In this document: one piece after another, positions 1 through 6,980 of the stretch
Position numbering within the stretch: position 1 is the first letter of the stretch
Layout of the letters: the number at the start of each line of letters is the position of its first letter
Assembly (NCBI GenBank): GCA_910586345.1
Contig: CAJUHC010000007.1
Location: 16,235-23,435 of the forward strand
DNA length: 7,201 nucleotides
Reading direction: 5' to 3'
DNA from: an uncultured Christensenella sp.
GTDB taxonomy: Bacteria; Bacillota; Clostridia; Christensenellales; Borkfalkiaceae
Translations under genes and position numbers: made by a program
Notes under the pieces: generated by a model
The model's input: only the letters and a program-made list of their open reading frames with translations
What the model was told of the DNA's origin: nothing
Database searches by the model: none

Positions 1-967
1 GTTCTACGTCGTTTTTAGCCTGCGCTTTCGCAAGCTCGGCTTCCATCTGCGCTTTGACGAGCGCGCTGTTGTCTATAAAGCCTTGACGAGGCTGTGCGTT
101 TTGCTGAAGCATTTGAAGCTGTTGCGCGTGCAAAGACAATTGCGAATTAAGTCTTGCGATTTCCGCTTCCGCGCGAGCTCTCTGTTTATCGTTCTTAGCC
201 GCTTCGACCGCCATTTCAGCGCGGTGCCTTTCTTCGAGCAAACGCTGACGCTCGGTTTCGAGCTGTGCTTTCATAGCGTCGCCGTTATCGGACTGCACGT
301 TAACAACGGGCTGATACTGACTCCTTGCGGCGAGCGCCGCATTAAGTCTTGCGATTTCGGCCTCCGCACGGGCTCTCTGTTTATCGTTTTTGGCTTGCTG
401 AGCAGCCATTTCCGCACGGTGTCTCTCTTCGAGAATACGCTGACGCTCCGCTTCTTCCTTTTTACGGGCAGCCTCTTCTTTTTTGGAAAGCTTTTCGGGA
501 GCCGCGCCGATAACGGGAGGTGGCGCTATTACGCCGACGCGGTCTCCGCGTCCCAGCATTGCAGCCTGCTCGCGCGCTCGCGCGATTTCCGCGTCTGCGC
601 GGGCTCTCTCTATTTCGGCTTGAGATTTAGACCTTTCGCGCTCAATCTCCGCCTGCGCCTCGGCACGGGCTTTCGCAACCTCGGCGTCGGCTTTAGCGCG
701 TATTAAATCGCCGCTTTCGTCTTTATTAGAGTTTATGACTATGGCGGGTCCGCCCTTTTTAGTCTTAGCACTCTTTACCGGCTTAGTTTTTGCCGTTTTA
801 GCTTTCTTTTGCCTGCGGGCTTTCTGAGCTTTCTGTTTTTTCTTTTTGTAAGTCGTAAGCGCGACTATCAAAATGATAAACATTATTACAGCCAAAACGC
901 CTACGCCGATAATTATGGCGGAAATAGGCATATTGTCTGCTATCCAGTTTGCTAAAAGCTGTTTCAT
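1..967 (-). CDS. Single-pass membrane protein with basic juxtamembrane segment and long cytoplasmic coiled coil (3' end missing)
   Basis: The frame is open from ATG at 967-965 to the left edge, giving 322 codons with no stop, so the gene is truncated by the window. The start is set by AAGGAG (981-976), 8 nt upstream of ATG. Residues 14-37 form one hydrophobic helix. Residues 41-71 hold 17 Lys/Arg and no acidic residue, so by the positive-inside rule the N-terminus is outside and the rest cytoplasmic. From about residue 83 the protein is Ala/Glu/Arg/Lys/Gln-rich and looks like long alpha-helix or coiled coil, broken by a Pro-rich linker (about 147-157, with PPP). Residues 174-212 and 239-277 are near-identical repeats (33 of 39). 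It begins 12 bp after the surface-protein gene and is very likely co-transcribed and coupled with it. I recognise no family. A scaffold or anchor for the surface protein is inference. The composition superficially recalls TolA-like helices, but nothing else supports that. Confidence 0.9.
   Translation of the reverse strand, partial: MKQLLANWIADNMPISAIIIGVGVLAVIMFIILIVALTTYKKKKQKAQKARRQKKAKTAKTKPVKSAKTKKGGPAIVINSNKDESGDLIRAKADAEVAKARAEAQAEIERERSKSQAEIERARADAEIARAREQAAMLGRGDRVGVIAPPPVIGAAPEKLSKKEEAARKKEEAERQRILEERHRAEMAAQQAKNDKQRARAEAEIARLNAALAARSQYQPVVNVQSDNGDAMKAQLETERQRLLEERHRAEMAVEAAKNDKQRARAEAEIARLNSQLSLHAQQLQMLQQNAQPRQGFIDNSALVKAQMEAELAKAQAKNDVE
137..448 (-). repeat. Imperfect tandem repeat, 195-bp period, inside the coiled-coil gene
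   Basis: Two copies lie at 332-448 and 137-253, offset by exactly 195 bp (65 codons). They encode residues 174-212 and 239-277, identical at 33 of 39 positions. Both carry the segments LEERHRAEM, AKNDKQRARAEAEIARLN and a shared ERQR start. Shared DNA words such as attaagtcttgcgatttc (146 and 341) and cgctgacgctc (243 and 438) show the same spacing, so the repeat exists at DNA level and reflects duplication. A weaker third relative (KAQMEAE, then AKND) starts at residue 305, so the array may continue past the left edge. Confidence 0.85.
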
Positions 968-975
968 AGTAAAAA

Positions 976-982
976 CTCCTTA
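976..982 (-). promoter_or_regulatory. Ribosome-binding site overlapping the upstream stop codon
   Basis: The minus strand reads TAAGGAG at 982-976. TAA is the stop codon of the surface-protein gene, and its last two bases plus GGAG form the Shine-Dalgarno AAGGAG. The spacing to the ATG at 967 is 8 nt, close to ideal. The overlap lets ribosomes that terminate on the first gene re-initiate on the second, so translational coupling is likely. Confidence 0.85.
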
Positions 983-3900
983 ATATTCGTCGTCTTCTTC
1001 GTAATCTTCATAGTTATCGTATTCATCTTCTTCCGTATCATATATTTTGTGCTGAATAGCAAGAACTATAATTGTTGCGATTATGAGGAACACAAGCACG
1101 ACCACTTCCGCTATCGTAATGATAATAAGCAGTTTATTATCCTTGCTTCCGCTGTCGTAAGTGAAAGTGAACGAATTGTTTTCAGTCAAAAACTTTTTGA
1201 TTGCGTCTGCATTAGTAAACGATTCGTAAAACTTTTTATATAAGTCACTGTCGGGGTCGGACAATTCGGGTTTCCACTTAATTGTTACGTTGTACTCTTC
1301 GCCGTCTTTAAGGTCTTCTTTAGAGACGGGATTGCCGTCTTTGTCGAAATACTCGTAATCGACGAAATCACTGAAATCGACGTCGTCGCCCGTTCCGTTC
1401 GGACCTTGGAGCGAACCGTCGCTTCCCGCAGTTATGTTATCCGTATCGACTGTTGCGGGGATAATGCGGAATTTAAGCATTATATCTCCGTCGGTTCCGT
1501 CCGCCCATAAAATGCCTTTGCTCTTCGATTCGTCTTTAATGCGCAGATAAATCGTGTATTCGCCGACTTCTTTTCTGACGTGACCCAAAAGCGTTCCCGC
1601 CTGACTGCCGTTCTCGTCCACGATTATGATATGTTGCGACATATCGCCCCAATTGGTAATGAACGAAATTTCGTTGCCCGTATATTCCTTTGTTTCCGCG
1701 AGTAAAACGGGCAGAGGTATTTTGTCGGGGTCTGCGGGCTTGTCGCCTTCCGTAACGTTAAACGTTAAGACGTAAGACCTAGCGCCGTTCGTGAACTTCA
1801 AGTCGCCGAATTCGTCTTTGATTGTGACGGTTACGGTGTAAGTACCGACCGCCGTCTGAGTAAGACTTCCGCTCGTTATTTCGCAATATCCGCTGTAATA
1901 GCTGTCCCAATCCGCAATTTCGAATTTAAGCTCCTGTCCGGTTGCTTTCATACTGTCCGTAACAAGGCGGGGAAGCGCAAGCGGAGTAGACGTCGAAGGG
2001 TCTATGATTCTGAATGTCAGAGTATAAACTTTATTCGGGTTAGAGGGGTCCTCTTTCCAATATCCGCCTTTTTCAGGTATAAGCGTGAACGCAATAGTAT
2101 AATTGCCCGCTTCTCTGAAAGACAGCTGCTGTCCGAAGTTTCTTCCCTCGAACGTTACTTCGTAAGTCACGTACTCGTTTAAAGCCGCGAGATTAGTGAT
2201 GTTGATTTTGTGTATATTGCCGTCGTAAGTGACGCTGTTTTTTTCGAGTCTGGGATAATCGAGCGCGGAACTCGTGGGTTTGGTTATCTCGAAAGTAAGC
2301 GTCAAAGAACTTCTGTCGTCGTCCGTACCCTTCCAATACGCGTCGCCCGCTCCCGTGTTCGAGTCGTATTTGATAAAGCTTATGTCTATGCTGTATTTAC
2401 CGACTTCGGTCTGCGTAAGGCTGTCGCCTTCATAGTAGAGATAAGGAGCGAAATCCATATCCCAGTAAAGAAGTTCGAAAGTTATAGGCTCGCCCGTGAA
2501 CTCCAGCGAATCGTATCTGAACTTAATCTGCGACTTGTCGACCTCGTGTGAAACTCCGGGCGTCGACGTATAGCGCCAGTAAACGAACTCGATTTTTTCG
2601 TCCTGATTGGGCGCCATAACGATTTGTAAGTCGTTGGAATATTCTTTCATAATATACGGCTCGGCAAAGAACTTTACGCCGTCCGTAGCTTTTATATATT
2701 CCACCTTTACTTCATCGCCGCTTTCGGTCGTGTATCTCGTTCCTATCATTTCGGTAACGTACAGACCCGTAACCCTTGCGACGGGGATAGAACCTTTGGA
2801 GTCCCAGGTGATTTCGAGATTTGCTTTGCCGACTTCGATTTCAATCGAACCCCAGAAATATTCCGTTTCGGCATCGCCTCTGAGCTCGAAAAATCTGATT
2901 ATATACGTTCCCGCGTGGTAAGCCGCGTATTCGACGCCGTCGTAACCCTCGTAATAGTTGTCGAGGTTATTTCCGCCGTCCAGGAACGCGATTTCGACTC
3001 TGAAATACAGAAGTTCGTCTTTGGGCATACCGCAAAGCTCTATCAAATCGTGCGTCCTGCTGTCAAACTCTTCCCACGAACCGTCGTAAGAAATTTCGGT
3101 AAATACCCTTTCCTGTATTTTCCAGTACTGGAACGAAGGTATGAACGTAGGAATAGAACTTACCGCAACGTAGTTGGGGTCGCTGAAAGACACCGTCCTA
3201 TTGAACGAAGTCTGATAGTCTCCCGCCTCGGAGAACGAATTCCCGGGAACCGCGGCGGTATTGGGTTTTGTAAGACAAGACGTAGAATAATTTATCTTCA
3301 TACCTTCGGGAAGGTTGATAAGTCCTACGGTAAATTTGACGGGACCGTTCGCGTCGCGGGTGAAAATAAACGGATTGTTATCGAAATCGTTTTCGTATTC
3401 GTTTCCGTTATTGTCGATATAACCCCATCTTACGTTATCGAAATTTATTTCGGCTTTCTCTATAGTCCACGAAACCTGTCCGAATTCGGGCTGATTGTAA
3501 ACGGAATCGTTTCCGCTCAGATTGAAATCGGCAGTATATTTTCCCGCGTTTTTATAAGAATTGTTGCTCGGCGTTCCGATAGTCAAATCGGGCACGGAAC
3601 CCGTGAGTTCGAGTGTATAAGTTTCGCCATCGTAAGGGAACGACAAAACGAATTCGTTTCCTTCGGAATCGAACCACTTTTTCTGCTGTTTGTTCCAATT
3701 AGCCGTCTTTACGTCCGTTCCGTGAGTATAACGCAGAACAAGACCGGAAGTATCGTAATCGGTTTTATCGTTTTCAATACCGTTCGCCGCAATTTCCCAG
3801 TTAAGCGTCATAGCTCCGGGAGCGTCGTAATTATTTGCGTAATCTGCGGATACGTTGAATACGGCTTCAGCCGTATAAGAACCTATATCTTTGGCTTTAT

Positions 3901-6772
3901 TGCCCGAATACGTAACGGTAAGTCCGTCGGGTACGTTTTTAAGCAATACTTCGTAATCGTTGCCGGTATGCTTGAACGCGCTTTGGTAATCCCATACAAC
4001 TCCGCTGACGTCGAAAGAGGCCTTTTTAATTCTGAAATGGACCGTATATGTCTGCGTTTCGAACGAAACGTTTTTATCGTAAGCGGAAATCGTAACGGTT
4101 ATGCTGTACACTCCCGCGTCTTTGACGTAAGTCGCTCCGGAATAGGTCGCCTTTACGTAATAATACTGTTGCAGACGTCCTTCTTCCATTTGCAGAGTAA
4201 ACTGATAATAATCGTTTACGAAATCGAGTTCAACCGCAGTTCCGGAAGTATTTCCCGAACCCAAATCGCTCAGCCTCGTCACTTTTCCGTTAACAGTGTA
4301 CTGCCAGGACACGAGGTCGGGACCGAACGTCGATTTAGCCTGCGTGATAGTGAATTTCTGCGTGGCCGCCTTATTCATCTGATAGGGTCCTGTATACTGA
4401 CCGTCGCCCGCGATAACCGCGGCGAGAGTATATTCACCCACGGCCAAACCCTTGGGAATCTTATATCTGCCGTTTTCGTCGGGTCTCAGGTCTACCTGAT
4501 TTCCACCCCTCGAAGGCTGATAATATACGCGCATATTCACGACGTCGTTCGCCTGAATACCCACTATATTAAGACTGAACGGCATATCCGTAAGCGTATC
4601 CCAACTGCTGAGAACGCCGTCAAACGCAACGGTGATTATAGCCTGATTTACGCTCAGAACGAGCTGTTTGTCGCCGATATCCTTGGAAACGTCCGTACTG
4701 CTTTCCCACTTCGCGTTGGCTTTATCTTTATCCGAAAGCGCGACGTTGAAAGTATACCGCGCGACGTTTTCGACTATATATGTCCGCACTCCGTCTTCGT
4801 TAAGCCCCAAATCGACAACCTTGTCAAGCGCGCTCGAAGGAGTAGCCGAAACGGTAACTTTCATAGTCGGCGAAATATTTTTTATCTGTACGAAGTTTTT
4901 GCCTTTATAGGGAAGCGTCAAAGACCTGTGGTCGGAAGATATGTCGTCGGCAGGCCCGTAACAGAACTCCGGCAGAGGAAGAATACGTTCGCCGACCAAG
5001 AACTGATTGGAACGCACGTCGTCCGAAAGTTCGTAGTTATACTTGTACATATCCTCGTCAACGATGTACGCGTAAGCCCTGTAATGGCCCATAACGTCGG
5101 GATAATCGTAGTAAATATCGCCCGCGTTCATTATGCTTTTATAATAAAAGCTGACTTCCGGAATAAGGTCTCGCGGGAAAAACTGCGTTTCGGGCGCAAA
5201 TTCGACTTTATTTACTGTTGCGTCGTCGTTATACGTCCATACTACGTTGAGTTTAATCTTCTCTATGACGAACTTGGTAGACTTGTACCGCGTATTTTCG
5301 TCCTCTCCGAAAAACCGCTTACTCGTGGTTCCTTTCAGAGTAACCATCATATAATATTCGCCCGCGTCTATAGGCGCGACGCCGCGCGAACAAGCCTCGT
5401 CGGAATAGAAAGCGATTTCCATATCGTTCGCGTCGTACCAAGTCGTTTGTTCGGCGGGAATATCGTCGATTGTCTGTCCGAGCGGGTCGCCGTTGTAGGG
5501 CGAAGTGATTAATTCGGGAAGTTTTACCGCGGGAGTAGTCTTTCCCGTTATTTTGCTTAGATTAAGGTGAATCGCGGGACGGATAGCGCATTGTTCGCTT
5601 ACGTCGCCCTCGCCGATTGTTCCGTCTTCTTTGATACAGAACATAGTGTACGTACTGTATTTATTGTTATATATGTCGGTTGTTTTCGCCGAATCGGTCT
5701 TCGCCGTACGGAGCCAGGATTTCTTTTTATTGCTTCTCTGGCTGGCCGTAAGCCCCCAAACGCCGTTCGTGGTATTCCCGCCGTTAGGGTCCAAATCTCC
5801 GTCGCCGACTTCGGTAAGGCTGGGAAGCCAGACTTTATCGTTCTTCCAGTCGTCGTACTGCGTTCTGTTTTTCTGCGCGTAATCGAAATATCCGGGCAAA
5901 TAATAGCTCGAACCGCTCGTAGGAGTATCGTAAGCCTCGTTAGGCCAGCAATAGTCTTTATAATCGGTAGAAAAACCGCTCGTTACGAAATCGCTCGAAT
6001 AATCGGCGAAAGTTTCGTGCGCCTGCCAAAAAATTCCCGAAGGGCTCTCTATATCGTCGTAAAGCGCGCCTTTGAAATCGGTTCCCTGTATAAAGTCACT
6101 GAACTTGTTGCAGTTGCTTTGGGTTATCGACGGGTCCTCTTTAAGACGGTAAGAACCACCGGGATAAGTCGCGTACGGCTTCATCGCTCCGAGCGAAATA
6201 GACCTCATATGGCTGGTGCCGTACGAGTTGCTGGGTCCGCCTATGTCGTATTCGGAAGTATAAAGACCCTGAGTCGTAAAAAAACCCTGTTCCTGTTGCG
6301 AAGTTCCTTTGAAAGTTTCCGTAGCGGCGAGATAAAGCGTCAGTATAGCTTCTCCGCTGGTATTCGTCGATAAATAAACTGGCATCCATACAAGGTCGTT
6401 ATAAGACGTGCTGGTCTCTGTGTAACGGTATCTTCCCAATTTAAGCGTTATCGATTTGTTTACAAGCGGTCTGCCCGCTCTTCCCGCAGTTCCCTGCGTG
6501 TAAGAAATGAGATTGTTGAACGTCGCGTTGTTTCCGAACGCTCCGCCCTGCGAAGTTAAAATCTGTCTCGCAAGGTCGTCGAGCGCGTCCTGATTGTAAC
6601 AGTAATTATCGAAATCGTACAGCTGTTTGCTTACCGTCGTAGAACTCGGAACCTGAGGCAAAGCGTCCGCGGATTTAGTGTCCAAAAACGCATAACCGAG
6701 CATAAAACAGCTCATAAAGATTATTAAAAGCGTAGAAAGCAAATACTTTCTGCTATATTTATAATATTTCAC
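980..6772 (-). CDS. Giant cell-surface protein: signal peptide, DUF6273-like module, MBG/YDG-like repeats, C-terminal membrane anchor
   Basis: A 1930-residue secreted, membrane-anchored protein. The start is GTG (6772-6770) with GAGG 7 nt upstream; an in-frame TGA at 6784-6782 excludes a longer N-terminus, and the next Met (20) would split the signal peptide. Residues 1-37 are a signal peptide ending ADA-LP. Residues about 107-407 resemble DUF6273 (GRYRY; WLPSLTEV; SWLRTAK; IRPAIHLNL). About 414-1775 is a series of beta-rich modules with recurrent AGxYT/VGxYT turns, YDG or YTG strands and closing ITF/FRI-type strands, resembling MBG/YDG-type domains. Residues 1776-1880 form a spacer, 1881-1906 a transmembrane helix, and 1907-1930 an acidic Tyr-rich tail. 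There is no LPXTG motif. The gene has its own promoter and is followed 12 bp later by a coiled-coil membrane protein. An adhesin or surface-fibre role is inferred from architecture; no enzyme motif was found and the ligand is unknown. Confidence 0.93.
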   Translation of the reverse strand: MKYYKYSRKYLLSTLLIIFMSCFMLGYAFLDTKSADALPQVPSSTTVSKQLYDFDNYCYNQDALDDLARQILTSQGGAFGNNATFNNLISYTQGTAGRAGRPLVNKSITLKLGRYRYTETSTSYNDLVWMPVYLSTNTSGEAILTLYLAATETFKGTSQQEQGFFTTQGLYTSEYDIGGPSNSYGTSHMRSISLGAMKPYATYPGGSYRLKEDPSITQSNCNKFSDFIQGTDFKGALYDDIESPSGIFWQAHETFADYSSDFVTSGFSTDYKDYCWPNEAYDTPTSGSSYYLPGYFDYAQKNRTQYDDWKNDKVWLPSLTEVGDGDLDPNGGNTTNGVWGLTASQRSNKKKSWLRTAKTDSAKTTDIYNNKYSTYTMFCIKEDGTIGEGDVSEQCAIRPAIHLNLSKITGKTTPAVKLPELITSPYNGDPLGQTIDDIPAEQTTWYDANDMEIAFYSDEACSRGVAPIDAGEYYMMVTLKGTTSKRFFGEDENTRYKSTKFVIEKIKLNVVWTYNDDATVNKVEFAPETQFFPRDLIPEVSFYYKSIMNAGDIYYDYPDVMGHYRAYAYIVDEDMYKYNYELSDDVRSNQFLVGERILPLPEFCYGPADDISSDHRSLTLPYKGKNFVQIKNISPTMKVTVSATPSSALDKVVDLGLNEDGVRTYIVENVARYTFNVALSDKDKANAKWESSTDVSKDIGDKQLVLSVNQAIITVAFDGVLSSWDTLTDMPFSLNIVGIQANDVVNMRVYYQPSRGGNQVDLRPDENGRYKIPKGLAVGEYTLAAVIAGDGQYTGPYQMNKAATQKFTITQAKSTFGPDLVSWQYTVNGKVTRLSDLGSGNTSGTAVELDFVNDYYQFTLQMEEGRLQQYYYVKATYSGATYVKDAGVYSITVTISAYDKNVSFETQTYTVHFRIKKASFDVSGVVWDYQSAFKHTGNDYEVLLKNVPDGLTVTYSGNKAKDIGSYTAEAVFNVSADYANNYDAPGAMTLNWEIAANGIENDKTDYDTSGLVLRYTHGTDVKTANWNKQQKKWFDSEGNEFVLSFPYDGETYTLELTGSVPDLTIGTPSNNSYKNAGKYTADFNLSGNDSVYNQPEFGQVSWTIEKAEINFDNVRWGYIDNNGNEYENDFDNNPFIFTRDANGPVKFTVGLINLPEGMKINYSTSCLTKPNTAAVPGNSFSEAGDYQTSFNRTVSFSDPNYVAVSSIPTFIPSFQYWKIQERVFTEISYDGSWEEFDSRTHDLIELCGMPKDELLYFRVEIAFLDGGNNLDNYYEGYDGVEYAAYHAGTYIIRFFELRGDAETEYFWGSIEIEVGKANLEITWDSKGSIPVARVTGLYVTEMIGTRYTTESGDEVKVEYIKATDGVKFFAEPYIMKEYSNDLQIVMAPNQDEKIEFVYWRYTSTPGVSHEVDKSQIKFRYDSLEFTGEPITFELLYWDMDFAPYLYYEGDSLTQTEVGKYSIDISFIKYDSNTGAGDAYWKGTDDDRSSLTLTFEITKPTSSALDYPRLEKNSVTYDGNIHKINITNLAALNEYVTYEVTFEGRNFGQQLSFREAGNYTIAFTLIPEKGGYWKEDPSNPNKVYTLTFRIIDPSTSTPLALPRLVTDSMKATGQELKFEIADWDSYYSGYCEITSGSLTQTAVGTYTVTVTIKDEFGDLKFTNGARSYVLTFNVTEGDKPADPDKIPLPVLLAETKEYTGNEISFITNWGDMSQHIIIVDENGSQAGTLLGHVRKEVGEYTIYLRIKDESKSKGILWADGTDGDIMLKFRIIPATVDTDNITAGSDGSLQGPNGTGDDVDFSDFVDYEYFDKDGNPVSKEDLKDGEEYNVTIKWKPELSDPDSDLYKKFYESFTNADAIKKFLTENNSFTFTYDSGSKDNKLLIIITIAEVVVLVFLIIATIIVLAIQHKIYDTEEDEYDNYEDYEEDDEY
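1055..1132 (-). other. C-terminal transmembrane helix of the surface protein, followed by an acidic tail
   Basis: Residues 1881-1906 are 26 almost entirely aliphatic residues, interrupted by Glu1889. They are followed by QHK and then by 20 terminal residues (980-1042 with the stop codon) of which 13 are Asp/Glu and 5 are Tyr. With an N-terminal signal peptide, this gives a type I topology: repeats outside, acidic tail inside. No sortase motif or cell-wall binding module replaces it as an anchor. Confidence 0.85.
1448..2530 (-). repeat. Four consecutive related beta-domain repeats (about residues 1415-1775)
   Basis: These modules start near residues 1415, 1506, 1601 and 1687, so they are about 86-95 residues long. 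Each has a strand around a (Y/F)(T/D)G or ATG turn (EFTGEP, TYDGNIH, KATGQEL, EYTGNEI), then VGKYS, AGNYT, VGTYT or VGEYT before alternating hydrophobic residues, and a final strand LTFEI, LTFRI, LTFNV or LKFRI. Three of them open with PRL or PVL after a short linker. The DNA is not repetitive, so the copies are old. They match MBG/YDG-type bacterial surface repeats by pattern. Confidence 0.75.
2531..5533 (-). repeat. Divergent beta-rich modules forming the middle of the surface protein (about residues 414-1414)
   Basis: At least eight further modules can be proposed here, more divergent in length and sequence than the C-terminal four. Landmarks are DAGEYYMMVTL (first module), VGEYTLAAVI, DAGVYSITVTI, IGSYTAEAVF, AGKYTADFNL, AGDYQTSFN and AGTYIIRFF. 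Two modules carry a VPDGLTVTYSG or LPEGMKINYS strand typical of the clostridial YDG-like repeats, and closing strands such as LNWEI, VSWTI and QYWKI recur. Exact borders are uncertain, especially around residues 505-595 and 1325-1415. Confidence 0.6.
5552..6454 (-). other. DUF6273-like module of the surface protein (about residues 107-407)
   Basis: The module opens with ITLKLGRYRY followed by LVWMPVYL, matching the usual DUF6273 opening of a glycine-tyrosine strand then a Trp-containing strand. It closes with WLPSLTEV (about 314), SWLRTAK (about 350), a strand with G around CIKEDGTIGEG, and IRPAIHLNLS (about 396-405). The closing pair corresponds to the WLRSP and VRPAL signatures I associate with DUF6273 in secreted clostridial proteins. 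The assignment rests on remembered motifs, not a profile search; the molecular role of the domain is not established to my knowledge. Confidence 0.6.
6662..6772 (-). other. Signal peptide of the surface protein (residues 1-37)
   Basis: The n-region carries Lys2, Lys5, Arg8 and Lys9. The hydrophobic core runs from Leu11 to about Leu30. A polar stretch then ends in Ala-Asp-Ala before Leu38-Pro39, which fits an AxA signal peptidase I site. Cys22 sits inside the core with Phe-Met-Ser before it, which does not fit a lipobox, so Sec export with ordinary cleavage is preferred over a lipoprotein. Confidence 0.8.
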
Positions 6773-6779
6773 ACCAAAA

Positions 6780-6783
6780 CCTC
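6780..6783 (-). promoter_or_regulatory. Ribosome-binding site of the surface-protein gene
   Basis: GAGG on the minus strand lies 7 nt before the GTG start. It is a shorter match to the 16S rRNA tail than the AAGGAG of the next gene, and with the GTG start suggests moderate initiation. This site decides the start because an in-frame TGA overlaps it. Confidence 0.7.
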
Positions 6784-6793
6784 ATTCACCGCT

Positions 6794-6818
6794 AAAAGCG
6801 CGCCGACAGCACGTTTTT
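6794..6818 (-). other. Possible hairpin in the leader close to the ribosome-binding site
   Basis: In the minus-strand transcript CGTGC (6813-6809) can pair with GCGCG (6803-6799) across a 5-nt loop, using one G-U pair. Beyond one mismatch the stem can extend through an A run (from 6815 upward) with UUUU (6797-6794). It ends about 10 nt before the GAGG site, so it could affect initiation or act as a weak attenuator. It is short and may be chance. Confidence 0.3.
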
Positions 6819-6869
6819 TAATCGGTTCGGAATATTGTAATAAGTAAAAACACGTAAACGCATAATTCG

Positions 6870-6890
6870 GGCATAATGTTTCACTATGCC
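6870..6890 (-). other. Inverted repeat GGCATA-N9-TATGCC at the start of the leader
   Basis: A perfect 6-bp inverted repeat with a 9-nt spacer begins about 9 nt downstream of the predicted transcription start. It could be a 5' stem-loop in the mRNA or an operator site overlapping early transcription. The arms are short, so chance cannot be excluded. Confidence 0.35.
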
Positions 6891-6905
6891 TGTTATGGTT
6901 ATCTC

Positions 6906-6934
6906 ATTATATCAAATCGGAAACTCATTTTCAA
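6906..6934 (-). promoter_or_regulatory. Sigma-A-type promoter for the surface-protein operon
   Basis: On the minus strand a -35 TTGAAA (6934-6929) and a -10 TATAAT (6911-6906) are separated by exactly 17 bp. This is one mismatch from consensus overall. Transcription would start near 6899, leaving a leader of about 126 nt before the GTG. It is the strongest promoter match found in the spacer, with the right orientation and distance for the gene pair 980-6772 and 1-967. Confidence 0.8.
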
Positions 6935-6980
6935 GCCTTTTTGACAAAATTTTTAAAATAGTGTCTGTTCAAGGCTCATA

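Noticed and set aside
3120..3133. A perfect 14-bp palindrome TTCCAGTACTGGAA
   Set aside because: It lies within coding sequence (FQYW), and about one such palindrome is plausible by chance in a window of this size.
2915..5512. An 865-codon open frame on the plus strand
   Set aside because: It is codon-for-codon antisense to the surface-protein gene, and its openness follows from missing TTA, CTA and TCA codons. The product is Arg/Val/Phe-rich with no domain pattern. The shorter plus-strand frames at 83-706, 1049-1243, 2210-2551 and 5567-6373 are in the same register and have the same explanation.
6141..6389. An 82-codon minus-strand frame
   Set aside because: It overlaps the surface-protein gene in another frame, inside the DUF6273-like region, with no sign of independent coding.
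6699..6716. A possible lipobox around Cys22 of the surface protein
   Set aside because: The residues before the Cys are Phe-Met-Ser, lacking the Leu/Val/Ile at -3, and the hydrophobic core continues past the Cys.
6760..6786. A mini-ORF of 8 codons starting at ATG 6786 and overlapping the GTG start
   Set aside because: It has no clear ribosome-binding site of its own; the GAGG after its ATG serves the GTG start. A leader-peptide role cannot be supported.
6941..6946. TTGACA on the plus strand, a consensus -35 box
   Set aside because: No acceptable -10 box lies 16-18 bp downstream, and no plus-strand gene follows.
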